A stretch of 13,101 bases of DNA from the NCBI RefSeq assembly GCF_002379585.1, contig NZ_DFUE01000064.1:875-13975 (forward strand), written 5' to 3'. How positions within the stretch are numbered: position 1 is the first letter of the stretch; every line of letters begins with the position of its first letter. Positions 1 through 7,672 of this stretch are shown here, piece after piece. Under the pieces are notes generated by a model. It was given only the letters and a program-made list of their open reading frames with translations, searched no databases and had not been told where the DNA came from. A program made the translations under genes and the position numbers. Origin of the DNA: Pseudomonas sp. UBA4194 (lineage in GTDB: Bacteria; Pseudomonadota; Gammaproteobacteria; Pseudomonadales; Pseudomonadaceae).

Positions 1-1
1 G

Positions 2-598
2 GCAGGGCTCGCGGCGCTGTTCGCGGACTTGTTGCCCATCGGCACCGCCGTGCTGGCGGCACTGATGGGTCAGCGGCTGAGCCGGGGGGTATGGTTCGGC
101 TTGGCCATTGGACTCGGCGGCGTGGTGCTGGTGACCTACTCCGGATTGTCCTTGGGCAAGGCACCGCTCTGGGCCTATGGGCTGCCGCTGTTGGGCATGC
201 TGTCGCTGGCAGTGGCGACGTTGTGGCAGAAACATTCGAGCGGCGCAGGCTCGCCGGGATTGCTGGGAACACTGTGGTTGCAGGCCTGTGTGAGCAGCGT
301 GGTGTTTGGCGCCGTCGTAGGCTGGCAGGGTAACCTTTGGCCGGTGCCCACTGCAGGCTTTGCGATCAGCGTCCTGTGGACGGCCCTGCTCTCGAGCCTG
401 GGTGGCTATGGCCTGTACTGGCTGTGCCTGAGCCGTTCCAATCCCACCCGGGTCGCGAGCGTTCTCTACCTGAGCCCGGGCGTGACCTTGCTGTGGGCGT
501 GGTGCATGTTCGATGAGCCGCTGTCCTGGCTGATGTGGGTAGGCACGGCGGTGTCCGGCGTCGGCATCTGGCGCGTGATGCACGCGCAACGTGCATAG
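2..598 (+). CDS. EamA/DMT-family transporter, 3' part (5' end outside window)
   Basis: The reading frame is open from base 2 to the TAG at 596-598, giving 198 visible residues; the start codon lies upstream of the window. The protein is a chain of hydrophobic helices separated by short loops. Typical EamA (drug/metabolite transporter) signatures are present: LGGYGLYWLCL, then NPTRVASVLYLSPGVTLLWAW, and the FDEPLSWLMWVGTAVSGVGI segment just before the end. In this family the last part, with a conserved acidic-Pro pair in the penultimate helix, belongs to the second EamA repeat, so about 90-100 residues of the usual ~300 are missing. It should be an inner-membrane exporter of small metabolites or amino acids; the substrate cannot be inferred. 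Its stop is 6 bp from the stop of the convergent transporter downstream, so the two genes share a very short terminal region with no obvious terminator. Confidence 0.9.
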   Translation, partial: AGLAALFADLLPIGTAVLAALMGQRLSRGVWFGLAIGLGGVVLVTYSGLSLGKAPLWAYGLPLLGMLSLAVATLWQKHSSGAGSPGLLGTLWLQACVSSVVFGAVVGWQGNLWPVPTAGFAISVLWTALLSSLGGYGLYWLCLSRSNPTRVASVLYLSPGVTLLWAWCMFDEPLSWLMWVGTAVSGVGIWRVMHAQRA

Positions 599-604
599 CC
601 CACC

Positions 605-1441
605 TCAGCTGCCACCCTTGATCAACACGATGCCGGCGGCCACGAGCACAGCGGCCATTACCCGGCGACGCCCGAACGGCTCTTTGAACAGCACCGTGGC
701 GACTACCGCACCGATGATCACGCTGCTCTCGCGCAGGGCCGCCACCTTGGCCACGTTATCGAACGTCATGGCCCACAGCACCAGCCCGTAGGCCGCGCAG
801 TAGGTCAAGCCGCCGAACAGCGAGAGTTTCCATTGGCTGCGGATATGGGCCGTCAATGCGCCACCTCGACGCCAAGCGGCAAAGGCGGGAATCGGTATGC
901 TCAGCACCAGGGTGAAATAGGCCAGATACGACAGCACCCCCTGCCCGCTGCGCACGCCCTGGGCATCGATCACCGTGTACAGCGCCACGCAGACCCCAGC
1001 CGCGAGGGCGTTGCCGGGGGCGCGCCAGTCGCCGCGCAGGTGCAACAGACTGAGCACGCCCAGCGACAGTACGATCACACCGACAACGCCCAGCGGTGGC
1101 AGCGCGTCGCCCAGCCAGAGGGCGGCGAATACCACCACCAACAAGGGTGGCAGGCCACGGACCAGCGGATACACCTGGCCAAAGTCGCCGAAATGATAGG
1201 CGCGGATCAGGAAGTAACGGTAGAACAGGTTGACCAGCACGGACAGCGCGATCAGGCCCCACATGGCGGGCGTGGGAAAGGCGACGAAGGGCACGATGAG
1301 CACTGCGAGGATGAAAGCGACCGCGTCCACCATGGCCATCGAGGACAGCCGGTCGCTGCTGGATTTGACCACGGCATTCCAGCTGGCGTGCATGAAGGCG
1401 GAGATCAGGACCAGCACGGTGGCCAGGTTGGCGTCGGACAT
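605..1441 (-). CDS. EamA/DMT-family membrane transporter
   Basis: A 278-residue hydrophobic protein, the expected size for a ten-helix DMT carrier with two EamA repeats. It starts MSDANLATVLVLISAFMHASWN; the AFMHASWN motif in helix 1 is typical of the EamA subgroup that also carries YPLVRGLPPLLV near residue 105, and both are visible. The second half carries LRESSVIIGAVVATVLFKEPFGRRR, the conserved acidic-Pro region before the last helix. The ATG at 1441 was chosen over an upstream in-frame start because GGAG lies 6 bases before it and the 12 extra residues (MPCCPLLTLEPP) look non-coding. It is probably an inner-membrane efflux carrier of unknown substrate. It belongs to a different DMT subfamily from the convergent gene at 2-598, so the pair is not a recent duplication. 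Its upstream region holds the large repeat element. Confidence 0.88.
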   Translation of the reverse strand: MSDANLATVLVLISAFMHASWNAVVKSSSDRLSSMAMVDAVAFILAVLIVPFVAFPTPAMWGLIALSVLVNLFYRYFLIRAYHFGDFGQVYPLVRGLPPLLVVVFAALWLGDALPPLGVVGVIVLSLGVLSLLHLRGDWRAPGNALAAGVCVALYTVIDAQGVRSGQGVLSYLAYFTLVLSIPIPAFAAWRRGGALTAHIRSQWKLSLFGGLTYCAAYGLVLWAMTFDNVAKVAALRESSVIIGAVVATVLFKEPFGRRRVMAAVLVAAGIVLIKGGS

Positions 1442-1540
1442 GGGTGGCTCCAGAGTGAGGAGCGGGCAGCATGGCAAAGGATGGGGAGTTGGGCCAATTG
1501 GTTTGAGGGTGGGCGGGTATCAGTGGGGGTTATGGGGATT

Positions 1541-1867
1541 TGCGGTGAATGGTCCCCTCACCCCAGCCCTCTCCCTGAGGGAGAGGGAGCTAAAAGCAGT
1601 ACGCGCCAGCCGCAACCCCATCGTACGGCTCCCGCCCCTCAGGGAGAGGGGGCTAAAAGCAGTACGCGTCAGCCGCACCCCTGCGTACGGCTCCCGCTCC
1701 CTCAGGGAGAGGGGGCTGAAAGCAGTACGCGCCAGCCGCAACCCCACCGTACGGCCCCCTCTCCCTCAGGGAGAGGGGGCTGAAAGCAGTACGCGCCAGC
1801 CGCAACCCCACCGTACGGCTCCCTCTCCCTCAGGGAGAGGGCTGGGGTGAGGGGACCATTCACCGCA
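1541..1867. repeat. Modular palindromic repeat element A: 47-bp inverted-repeat caps around a four-unit tandem array
   Basis: Bases 1541-1587 and 1821-1867 are perfect reverse complements (47 of 47), each reading from TGCGGTGAATGGTCCCCTC at the outer edge to a palindrome of arms CCCTCTCCCT and AGGGAGAGGG. Between and including the caps are five palindromes (about 1567-1587, 1630-1650, 1693-1713, 1757-1777, 1821-1841). They are separated by four linker copies containing GCTAAAAGCAGTACGCG or GCTGAAAGCAGTACGCG, then AGCCGCAAC, then CGTACGG. The GCAGTACGCG motif recurs at 1596, 1659, 1722 and 1786, so the period is 63-64 bp. The linkers have an inner dyad, GTACG and CGTAC. The element fills the gap between the stop of the large repeat protein (1877) and the start of the transporter (1441). 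It could act as a terminator or mRNA-stability hairpin, or be a non-autonomous MITE/REP-like element; no transposase is present. The remaining gap sequence, 1442-1540, is G-rich on the plus strand with no gene. Confidence 0.9.
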
Positions 1868-1876
1868 CATCCCAGA

Positions 1877-4800
1877 TCACCCCCGATAATCGCTCGGCTT
1901 CATTGGCTGAGGCTCATACTTGGGCCCTTCCGGCTGCTCGCCATGCCCCACCAGATCCTCGGTGCTCCACCAGCTCTCGGCTGTCTCGCCGCCCTTCTCG
2001 GTAAACTCCGCGTACTGCTCCGGCTGCGCCTCCCATGCCGGCATGTCCTCTGGGAAGTAGTACTCGTACCACTCATCCGTCAGCTCTGGATCGTCGTCCG
2101 ATACGTACTTGTATTCGACTCCGGCCAGGTAGTTGAACTTGTCGCCCCAATCCTCTTCCATCACCCCCAGGTCACTCAGGTAGCTGAGCTGGTCGCGCAC
2201 CTCATCGGCCGCTTTCTTTTGCTTGTCGTACTGGATCGCCGAAGCAATACCCAGGCCGATCACCGACAGCACGATGCCGATCGCGCCGAGCGCCGTGCCC
2301 GCCGTGGAGGCGGCTGCGGCAGAGCCTATCCCCAGCCATGAAGCGGCACCTGCAAACGATGCCCCGGTCCACGCCAATCCAGCGGTCAGGCTCAGCGCGC
2401 CCTGGGTTTTCTCCAGGTCCGTGGTGTTGCTGTCGAACTTGGCAATGGCGTCGGCGCCCATGTAGACGCCCAACAGGCTGCCACCCAGATAGGACGCGTT
2501 GGCCACCAGTTTGAGGCCGGGACCAAACAGCTTGACCTTGTCCGACAAGCTGAGGTTGGCGTAGGCGGTGCCCATGGACTTGGCCATCTTCTCCACGGTT
2601 TTGCTGACCGCCGACTGCTCGCCCGAGGACATCTTGTTGAAGGCCTCGAGCACCTGGCTGCCGGTCGGCGTCTGAATGCGGGCATTGATGTCCTTGTACA
2701 GATTGGACACGTTGGGGTTGTTGACCTTGGGGGCCTCGGGGTCGGGAATCAGTTTACCCTTGAACACGTCGGAGCCGTTCATGTCCAGGCCCAGGGCCTG
2801 GGTCACCCCAGGCTTGCCCAGCAGCCTGGCCAGCGGATCACCGATCGCACTGACCGCGGTGGGCGCCGACGACACTGCAAACAGCAGATAGAACGCCGAG
2901 GTCATGCGTTCTTCCGGGGTGGCTGCGGCGTTGCCGCCGGCCTGGGTCAGGGTCATGGTCGCGGCAACGATACTGGCCAAGGCGCCGGCGGTGCCGAACA
3001 CGCCATCCTTGGCCAGACCCTTGATCATCTCGCCCACTTTGCCCTTCTCGGTAGGCAGCACGTTGGCCTTGTCCATGGCGTCCTTGAGCTTGGCGTCCAG
3101 GTCACTGTTCTGGAAGTCGCCGAGCGCCTTGAGCCAACCTCTGTCGGTATCGGTCACCGACACGGTGATGGTGCTCTTCAAAGAATCCTTCATCATCTCG
3201 GACATCACATCGCGCGCCGACTTGGCCGCCTTGAGCTTGTCCATCTCGTCCTGGGTCAGGACAGTGCCGCCTTCCTTGCGAATGTCCTCCAGCTTCTTGC
3301 CGCTCATGAAGTCATCGTAGGCACTGGTCAAACCGCCAGCCGCCTCGCCGAAATAGGAGCCCAGCACCGACGCCCGCACCGTGGTGTACACGACGTCGTC
3401 GATGGCGGTATTCAGACTGTCCTCGCTCAGGCCGGTGTCGCTCTCCACCAGGTCGTTGAGCTTTTCCACGGTGGAGTTCATCTGCAGGTTCTGCTGCACC
3501 TCGCGGGCCTTCTCCGGGTTGAGCAGGTTGAGCGAATTGAGGTCACCGTTGAAGCGGATCATGGCGCCGTTCTCGGCGGCCAGATCGGCCTTCTGCAGCT
3601 CATCCTGATAGGTCGGCGACGTCATGGTGGCAACGATGCGGTCTTCGAGGCCCTGCTTGTCCTTGACCTCGCCCACGGCCTCCTGCAGGTATTTCTGGGT
3701 GTCGGCGGTGATCTCGTCGTTGCCGGCCAGCTTGGTCAGCTCTTCCTGCAATTTGTCCTCGTTGACCAGCCCCTTCCACTCTTCGGCCGTGAGCCCCGCT
3801 GGCGCATCGGCATACACCAACTGGTCATAGCCAGTGTCGTAGTAGTAAGGCAGGAAACCGAAGCCGCCGCTCAGTGCGTTCTGCGCCTTGAGCAGGGCCA
3901 GGAATTTTTCCTTGTCGGAACCTTCGGGCTCATCCTTGTAGGCGGCCTCGAGCTTTTCCATGTACAGCTCGTTGACGGTTTTGCCCCCCGACGTTTCGGC
4001 ATTCATGATGTCGGTGGCCGAGGGTGTCAGCAGCTCTTTCTTGTCGTCGTTGTCCAGGCCACCCTCGGCCACCGGCTCGCCGGCTTCCACGTACTGCGCG
4101 TAGGCATTTTCGGCAGCCTTGTTGGCGTCCATTTCGCCGCCGTGCTTACTCCAGTAGTTTTCGACGATACCGACTTTCTCGTCCTTGATTGCATCGCCGC
4201 TCAAGGCCGATCCAAGGCGGGCGAACAACTCATCCTTGACCTGGGCAATGGCGTCGTCGAGCGACACTTTGTGTTCCAGCTTGTCGTTGATCAGGTTCTG
4301 GTACAGCGCCTTCAGGGTCGGGTCCTGCAACCCCGACAGGGTCCGCGTGTCGTCCAGCGTGCCGCCGCCCAGGGCCAGTGCCAGGGCATTAAGGTTGTCT
4401 TCGTAATTGGGGTTGTCGAGCACCGTGTTGTCGCCGATGAAGGTGGCGTAGGCCTCGCGAGCGACATCGCCGGCGTCGGATTTGCCCGAATGCTTGCCCC
4501 AATAATTGTCGAACAACTCCATCTTGTCGTCGGCCTTGGCGTCGTCGCGCAAGGCATTGGGCAGGCGCTCGAACAGGTCGTTCTTGACCTCGTCGTAGGC
4601 AGCGTCGAGGTTGGGGTGCTCGCCTCGCTCGCGCTGCCCTTCCAGCTTGGCGTAGATCAGGCTGGCGTAGTCGTCGCGAATGCTCTTGTCGGTGAAAGGG
4701 GTGACCGTGCGACTGTCCAGGTCGGCACCGGCAGCCATGTTCGCGGCCACCTGATTGAGCGTGTCATCGTAGTCGATGCGGGTGTGCACTTCCGACACCT

Positions 4801-5686
4801 GGGGCGCCGGCGGCGGTGTGCTGGTCTTGAATTCTTCATAGGCCTGGCGGGCCAGGCCGTCGGCATCATCCTTGCCGGCATGCTTGTCCCAATAGCCCTC
4901 GATCACGTCGACGATATCGCCTTGATCCACATCGCTGTTGGCCGCGGCACTGCCGATGCGGTCGAACAGTTCCTGCTCGACCTCTTGCATGGCTTCGTCC
5001 AGGTTGGTGGGCGAGCCCTGGGCCTTGAGCTTCTCGGTGATGAGGTTCTGATACAGCTGGGCCAGCTCCTGATTGTTGTTCAGGCTCAGGGCCAACGTGC
5101 GACTCTCGACGTTGACGCTGCCCACCAGGGAGCTGGCCAAGGCATTGAGGTTGTCGTCGTAATTGGGGTTGTCGGTGCTCGGCTTGCGTTCGGCCCAGTA
5201 GCTCTGGAACGCGCTGTTGGCGAGGCCGCCGGCGTCGCTCTTGCCACTTTGTTTGTCCCAGTAACCGTCGAGCACATCGATCTTCTTGCCGCCACCCTTG
5301 TCGCCACTGACCGCGTGTTCGGAACGCGCACGCAGGTCCTTGATCGCATCGTCGCGGGCTTTCTCAACGCTGACCTGTTTGCCGTCCTGGGCTTGTTGCT
5401 TGAGCTTGTGCTGCACCAGGGTCTTGAACAGGTCGCCATGCTGCTGGCTGCCGCTGACACCGACCACCGTGCGCTTGTCCACATTGACGCTGCCCGTCAG
5501 GCTCACCGCCAAGGCATTGAGGGCATTTTCGTAGGCCTGGGGATCGAGGGTGTCGGGGTTGTCTTTGGGCGCGTCGTCGACGGCCTTGCGGGACAGTTCG
5601 AGAATGGCGGAGAACCTGGTTTCCAATCCGTCGGCGGCGCCGTCGGTGGTTTTACCATCAGTGGAACGCGCGGCTGCGAGGCTCAT
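1877..5686 (-). CDS. Giant repeat protein with HrpF/NolX/HrpK-like (type III translocator) architecture
   Basis: A 1269-residue acidic protein. The ATG at 5686 is preceded by AGGGAG with 5-base spacing. The N-terminus (residues 1-20) is rich in Ser, Thr and Ala, as in type III secretion signals. Four imperfect repeats follow at about residues 45-165, 172-287, 303-417 and 423-533. Each starts with a Y(E/D)(D/N)xLNxLA-like segment and passes through an LYQNLIxxKL segment and an LFxRxGSA-like segment. Each ends in a YWxKHxGKxDAxxxAxxAY block (the first reads YWDKQSGKSDAG). The middle (540-880) is charged and probably helical. Hydrophobic stretches lie at about 893-940 and 1060-1078, then 1097-1151 (Ala/Gly-rich, membrane-insertion-like). 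The acidic, Trp/Tyr-rich tail has WYEYYFPEDMPAW. N-terminal direct repeats plus C-terminal hydrophobic segments match the described layout of HrpF/PopF/NolX translocators and the related HrpK of P. syringae; this rests on architecture and recalled family traits, not an alignment. No secretion genes, chaperone or hrp-box (GGAACC...CCAC) is visible. Alternatives are another secreted toxin or a large surface-associated protein. The gene is confident; the family is moderate. Confidence 0.6.
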   Translation of the reverse strand: MSLAAARSTDGKTTDGAADGLETRFSAILELSRKAVDDAPKDNPDTLDPQAYENALNALAVSLTGSVNVDKRTVVGVSGSQQHGDLFKTLVQHKLKQQAQDGKQVSVEKARDDAIKDLRARSEHAVSGDKGGGKKIDVLDGYWDKQSGKSDAGGLANSAFQSYWAERKPSTDNPNYDDNLNALASSLVGSVNVESRTLALSLNNNQELAQLYQNLITEKLKAQGSPTNLDEAMQEVEQELFDRIGSAAANSDVDQGDIVDVIEGYWDKHAGKDDADGLARQAYEEFKTSTPPPAPQVSEVHTRIDYDDTLNQVAANMAAGADLDSRTVTPFTDKSIRDDYASLIYAKLEGQRERGEHPNLDAAYDEVKNDLFERLPNALRDDAKADDKMELFDNYWGKHSGKSDAGDVAREAYATFIGDNTVLDNPNYEDNLNALALALGGGTLDDTRTLSGLQDPTLKALYQNLINDKLEHKVSLDDAIAQVKDELFARLGSALSGDAIKDEKVGIVENYWSKHGGEMDANKAAENAYAQYVEAGEPVAEGGLDNDDKKELLTPSATDIMNAETSGGKTVNELYMEKLEAAYKDEPEGSDKEKFLALLKAQNALSGGFGFLPYYYDTGYDQLVYADAPAGLTAEEWKGLVNEDKLQEELTKLAGNDEITADTQKYLQEAVGEVKDKQGLEDRIVATMTSPTYQDELQKADLAAENGAMIRFNGDLNSLNLLNPEKAREVQQNLQMNSTVEKLNDLVESDTGLSEDSLNTAIDDVVYTTVRASVLGSYFGEAAGGLTSAYDDFMSGKKLEDIRKEGGTVLTQDEMDKLKAAKSARDVMSEMMKDSLKSTITVSVTDTDRGWLKALGDFQNSDLDAKLKDAMDKANVLPTEKGKVGEMIKGLAKDGVFGTAGALASIVAATMTLTQAGGNAAATPEERMTSAFYLLFAVSSAPTAVSAIGDPLARLLGKPGVTQALGLDMNGSDVFKGKLIPDPEAPKVNNPNVSNLYKDINARIQTPTGSQVLEAFNKMSSGEQSAVSKTVEKMAKSMGTAYANLSLSDKVKLFGPGLKLVANASYLGGSLLGVYMGADAIAKFDSNTTDLEKTQGALSLTAGLAWTGASFAGAASWLGIGSAAAASTAGTALGAIGIVLSVIGLGIASAIQYDKQKKAADEVRDQLSYLSDLGVMEEDWGDKFNYLAGVEYKYVSDDDPELTDEWYEYYFPEDMPAWEAQPEQYAEFTEKGGETAESWWSTEDLVGHGEQPEGPKYEPQPMKPSDYRG

Positions 5687-5730
5687 GGGGGACTCCCTGG
5701 TGGGAGGCGGAGCGAGAGCGGCCCCGCCGT

Positions 5731-5791
5731 ATTGTCCAACAATCCCATGAACGTTTTGCGGGTGTCAGCCGGGGATGTTGCAAAGTGTCAG
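5731..5791 (-). promoter_or_regulatory. Candidate control region of the giant repeat gene (dyad and direct repeats)
   Basis: Upstream of the start at 5686 lies a short perfect dyad, ATTGT-CCA-ACAAT (5731-5743). Further out, GTGTCAG occurs twice in direct orientation (5762-5768 and 5785-5791), 23 bp apart, roughly two helical turns. TTTGC (5755-5759) and GCAAA (5780-5784) form another loose dyad across it. No convincing sigma-70 -35/-10 pair, no sigma-54 site and no HrpL-type box could be found. The whole stretch 5687-6048 contains no gene: it holds this region, then a G-rich stretch and repeat element B. The regulatory role is inference from symmetry only. Confidence 0.25.
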
Positions 5792-5832
5792 GTGGGACAC
5801 AGAAAGGGTTGGGTTGGTTGGGGAAGGTTTGG

Positions 5833-6043
5833 GATCTTCGGTGAATGGTCCCCTCACCCCAGCCCTCTCCCTGAGGGAGAGGGAGCCGTACGGTGGTGTT
5901 GCGGCTATCCACGATCCGCTTTTAGCTCCCTCTCCCTGACGGAGAGGGAGCCGTACGGTGGTGTTGCGGCTATCGACGGTCCGCTTTTAGCTCCCTCTCC
6001 CTAAGGGAGAGGGCTGGGGTGAGGGGACCATTCAGCGAAGATC
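5833..6043. repeat. Modular palindromic repeat element B: 51-bp caps around a two-unit array
   Basis: Bases 5833-5883 and 5993-6043 are reverse complements over 51 bp with 2 mismatches, running from GATCTTCGGTGAATGGTCC inward to the CCCTCTCCCT/AGGGAGAGGG palindrome. Three palindromes (5863-5883, 5928-5948, 5993-6013) are separated by two 44-bp linkers, a period of exactly 65 bp. The linkers read in the opposite direction to those of element A: CCGTACGGTGGTGTTGCGGCTAT then CGCTTTTAGCT. The linker core (reverse strand GCGGATCGT or GCGGACCGT) differs from the GCAGTACGCG of element A, so this is a separate subtype. The element starts 5 bp from the stop codon of the metallophosphoesterase and could terminate or protect that transcript as a hairpin. 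Confidence 0.9.
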
Positions 6044-6048
6044 TCGAC

Positions 6049-6504
6049 CTAGACCAACACCACCAGCTCAGTCTCAACCCCCTCAGGGCCGATATCCATC
6101 ATCACCAACGTGATCGACAACTTGAAGCGCCGCGGCCCCGCACTGCCAGGGTTCAGATACAACCGTTCATCGCGCCACTCGATCACCGGCTTGTGCGAAT
6201 GCCCGGTGATCACCAGGCGGATACCGGGATCGAGGTCTCTGGGAACGTCCGCCATATCGTGCACCAGCAGGCCGCGCCAGCCTTCGATCTCGAACTCCAG
6301 GTGATCGGGGATGGACTGCGCCCACGGCGCATTCAGGTCGTTGTTGCCGCGTACCACCGACACTGGCGCAATGCACGCCAATGCTTCGAGAATCTGCGCC
6401 TTGCCGATGTCACCCGCGTGAATGATGCGCTCGCACCCCTGCAACGCCGCCAACGCCTCGGGACGCAGCAGTCCGTGGGTATCGGAGATCACGCCCACCT
6501 TCAT
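6049..6504 (-). CDS. YfcE/MJ0936-like metallophosphoesterase
   Basis: A 151-residue protein starting MKVGVISDTHG. It shows the calcineurin-like phosphoesterase metal motifs in order: D8-x-H10, GD at 31-32, GNND at 53-56, His82 and GHSH at 101-104. This is the compact phosphodiesterase fold of the YfcE/MJ0936 family, which usually runs about 150-185 residues, so the length is normal. Members are Mn-dependent phosphodiesterases in vitro, with physiological substrates mostly unknown. The motif around His82 reads VHDMAD where many relatives have HG, a small departure. The ATG at 6504 overlaps the TGA of the upstream UV endonuclease as ATGA, so the two are very likely translationally coupled. The stop is next to repeat element B. 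Whether it acts on repair intermediates or merely shares the transcript is unknown. Confidence 0.88.
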   Translation of the reverse strand: MKVGVISDTHGLLRPEALAALQGCERIIHAGDIGKAQILEALACIAPVSVVRGNNDLNAPWAQSIPDHLEFEIEGWRGLLVHDMADVPRDLDPGIRLVITGHSHKPVIEWRDERLYLNPGSAGPRRFKLSITLVMMDIGPEGVETELVVLV

Positions 6505-7541
6505 GCCGGGCTCCCGGCCGCTGCCGCGATGTATTCCTGGTAGAAATCCAGCGCCGCGAGATTTTTGTGCTTGGCCTCGAACATGATGTCGAACCGCGGC
6601 AGAAATTGCAGTGCGTAGGTGTTGGTCCAGCGGTTCCACATGCGTTCGCTGTGGCCGTACAGGTCGCGCTTGGGCATCACTTCCAGCAGCGCCGCCATCT
6701 CCAGTTTCTGCTCGGCGCTGAAACCTAGCTCCTGCAAGCGCTCCTGTGGCTGGGAATAATGCATGGCCGGGCGCACGCCGCGCCAGCTGTCGAGAATACG
6801 TTCGACCCGGGCGCCAAAAGGGTCGATATAGTCGTTCTCGTTGATCCAGCAATGGTGAATATCCAGCACCACCGGGGCCAGATCGGCCAGCCCGAGGCAA
6901 TCGTCGACGCCGTAGGTCTTCTCTTCGTTTTCGAAGGTGATGCAATGCCGTGCCTCGGTCGACAAGCGCGGCCAGATTGCACGAATACCCTCGGCGCCCA
7001 GGCGTCCGGCAATATGGACATTGCATTTGAAATCCTGGAAGCGCACGCCGTAGCCCATCATGCGAATCATGTCGGCGTGGTACTCGAACTCGGCAATACT
7101 GTTCTCCACCACCTCCGGCTTGTCCGATCCCAGCACGCAATACTGCCCGGGGTGCAGCGACAAGCGGATGTCGGCGTTGCGGGCCAGCGCGCCGATGGCC
7201 GTGAAGCGTTCGCCCAGCCAGCGCTGCATGTCAGGGTCGTGATAGAACGCAGCCACCTGGGGGTGGCTATAAAAAGGCAACAGATCACTGCTCAGACGCA
7301 GCATGCGCAGCGTCGGCGGGAGCTCGGCGACATACGCCAGCAGGCGCAGTTGGGCATCCAGGTTATGGGTCACCACTTCCAGCAGCTTGTCCCGCGCCTG
7401 TTGCGGCGACACTCCGTTCATCCAGCGCAAGGTGGTGGTGCGCGGGTTGAGGCCGCCTTCGATGACCTTGAGTGCGGCCAGTGACAAGCTGCGAATGGGA
7501 TGGCGATATTGGCAGGCAAAGCCGATGCGAGGATGACTCAT
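6501..7541 (-). CDS. uvsE: UvsE/UvdE-family UV damage endonuclease
   Basis: A 346-residue protein starting MSHPRIGFACQY. The sequence follows the UvsE (UVDE) TIM-barrel family: LRISS-like LRLSSDLLPF at 81-90, RLSLHPGQY at 126-134, HIAGRLGAEG at 176-185, FENEEKTYGVDDCL at 203-216, LDIHHCW at 226-232, and the C-terminal FDIMFEAKHKNLA at 317-329, matching the family's DIMxEAKxKE ending. The conserved His and Glu residues are candidate metal ligands. These enzymes nick 5' of UV photoproducts and some abasic sites, starting excision repair independent of UvrABC. The ATG at 7541 was chosen because the family begins around RIGFA; the 32-residue upstream extension looks non-coding. The nearest GGAG is about 13 bases away, so the start is slightly uncertain. 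It is cotranscribed with the phosphoesterase and divergent from the glycosylase gene. Confidence 0.85.
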   Translation of the reverse strand: MSHPRIGFACQYRHPIRSLSLAALKVIEGGLNPRTTTLRWMNGVSPQQARDKLLEVVTHNLDAQLRLLAYVAELPPTLRMLRLSSDLLPFYSHPQVAAFYHDPDMQRWLGERFTAIGALARNADIRLSLHPGQYCVLGSDKPEVVENSIAEFEYHADMIRMMGYGVRFQDFKCNVHIAGRLGAEGIRAIWPRLSTEARHCITFENEEKTYGVDDCLGLADLAPVVLDIHHCWINENDYIDPFGARVERILDSWRGVRPAMHYSQPQERLQELGFSAEQKLEMAALLEVMPKRDLYGHSERMWNRWTNTYALQFLPRFDIMFEAKHKNLAALDFYQEYIAAAAGSPA

Positions 7542-7672
7542 GGGCGCTGGCGGACTCCGCGATAAAAAGTGTGTGAGGGGTAGACAACCGGATCGTCCCA
7601 CCGGCTCCGTCGATTGTCTGGCGTATAGTGTCGGCACTGCCCTGCCACTCTCTGGACGTGCGAATCCTCACC
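7542..7672. promoter_or_regulatory. Shared divergent promoter region of two DNA-repair units, with inverted repeat 7582-7619
   Basis: This 131-bp gap must hold the promoters of both divergent transcripts. AGACAACCGG (7582-7591) and its near reverse complement, CGATTGTCT (7611-7619), form a loose inverted repeat with ~20 bp between the arms. A TATAGT (7624-7629) could be a -10 for the rightward gene, but no good -35 sits 16-18 bp before it. Leftward, TTGTCT followed 16 bp later by TTATCG is a weak pair. No LexA box (CTG-N10-CAG) was found here, so SOS control is not supported by eye. Confidence 0.3.

Noticed and set aside
598..605. Shared bidirectional terminator between the two convergent transporters
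   Set aside because: Only 6 bp separate the stop codons and no stem-loop with a T-tract was seen at the junction.
1567..1841. CRISPR-like array (regular 63-64 bp period)
   Set aside because: The linkers between palindromes are near-identical to one another instead of unique spacers, and there are no cas genes.
833..1850. Plus-strand open frames across the transporter and element A
   Set aside because: They are shadows of the minus-strand transporter that continue through the repeat units, giving low-complexity repeated peptides.
5687..5832. HrpL-dependent hrp-box for the giant gene
   Set aside because: Neither GGAACC nor a correctly spaced CCAC half was found on the minus strand.
4142..6004. 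Long plus-strand open frame (620 codons) opposite the giant gene
   Set aside because: It is the antisense of a GC-rich, repetitive coding region and runs on through repeat element B; its composition (Val/Gly/Ala-rich, no recognisable domain) is what codon bias on the other strand produces.
6759..7484. Plus-strand open frame opposite uvsE
   Set aside because: The minus strand has a clear family match in UvsE over the same bases; the antisense frame has no recognisable motif or ribosome site.
7582..7629. LexA/SOS box between the repair genes
   Set aside because: No CTG-N10-CAG match; CTGGCGTATAGTGTCGG fails at the second half.
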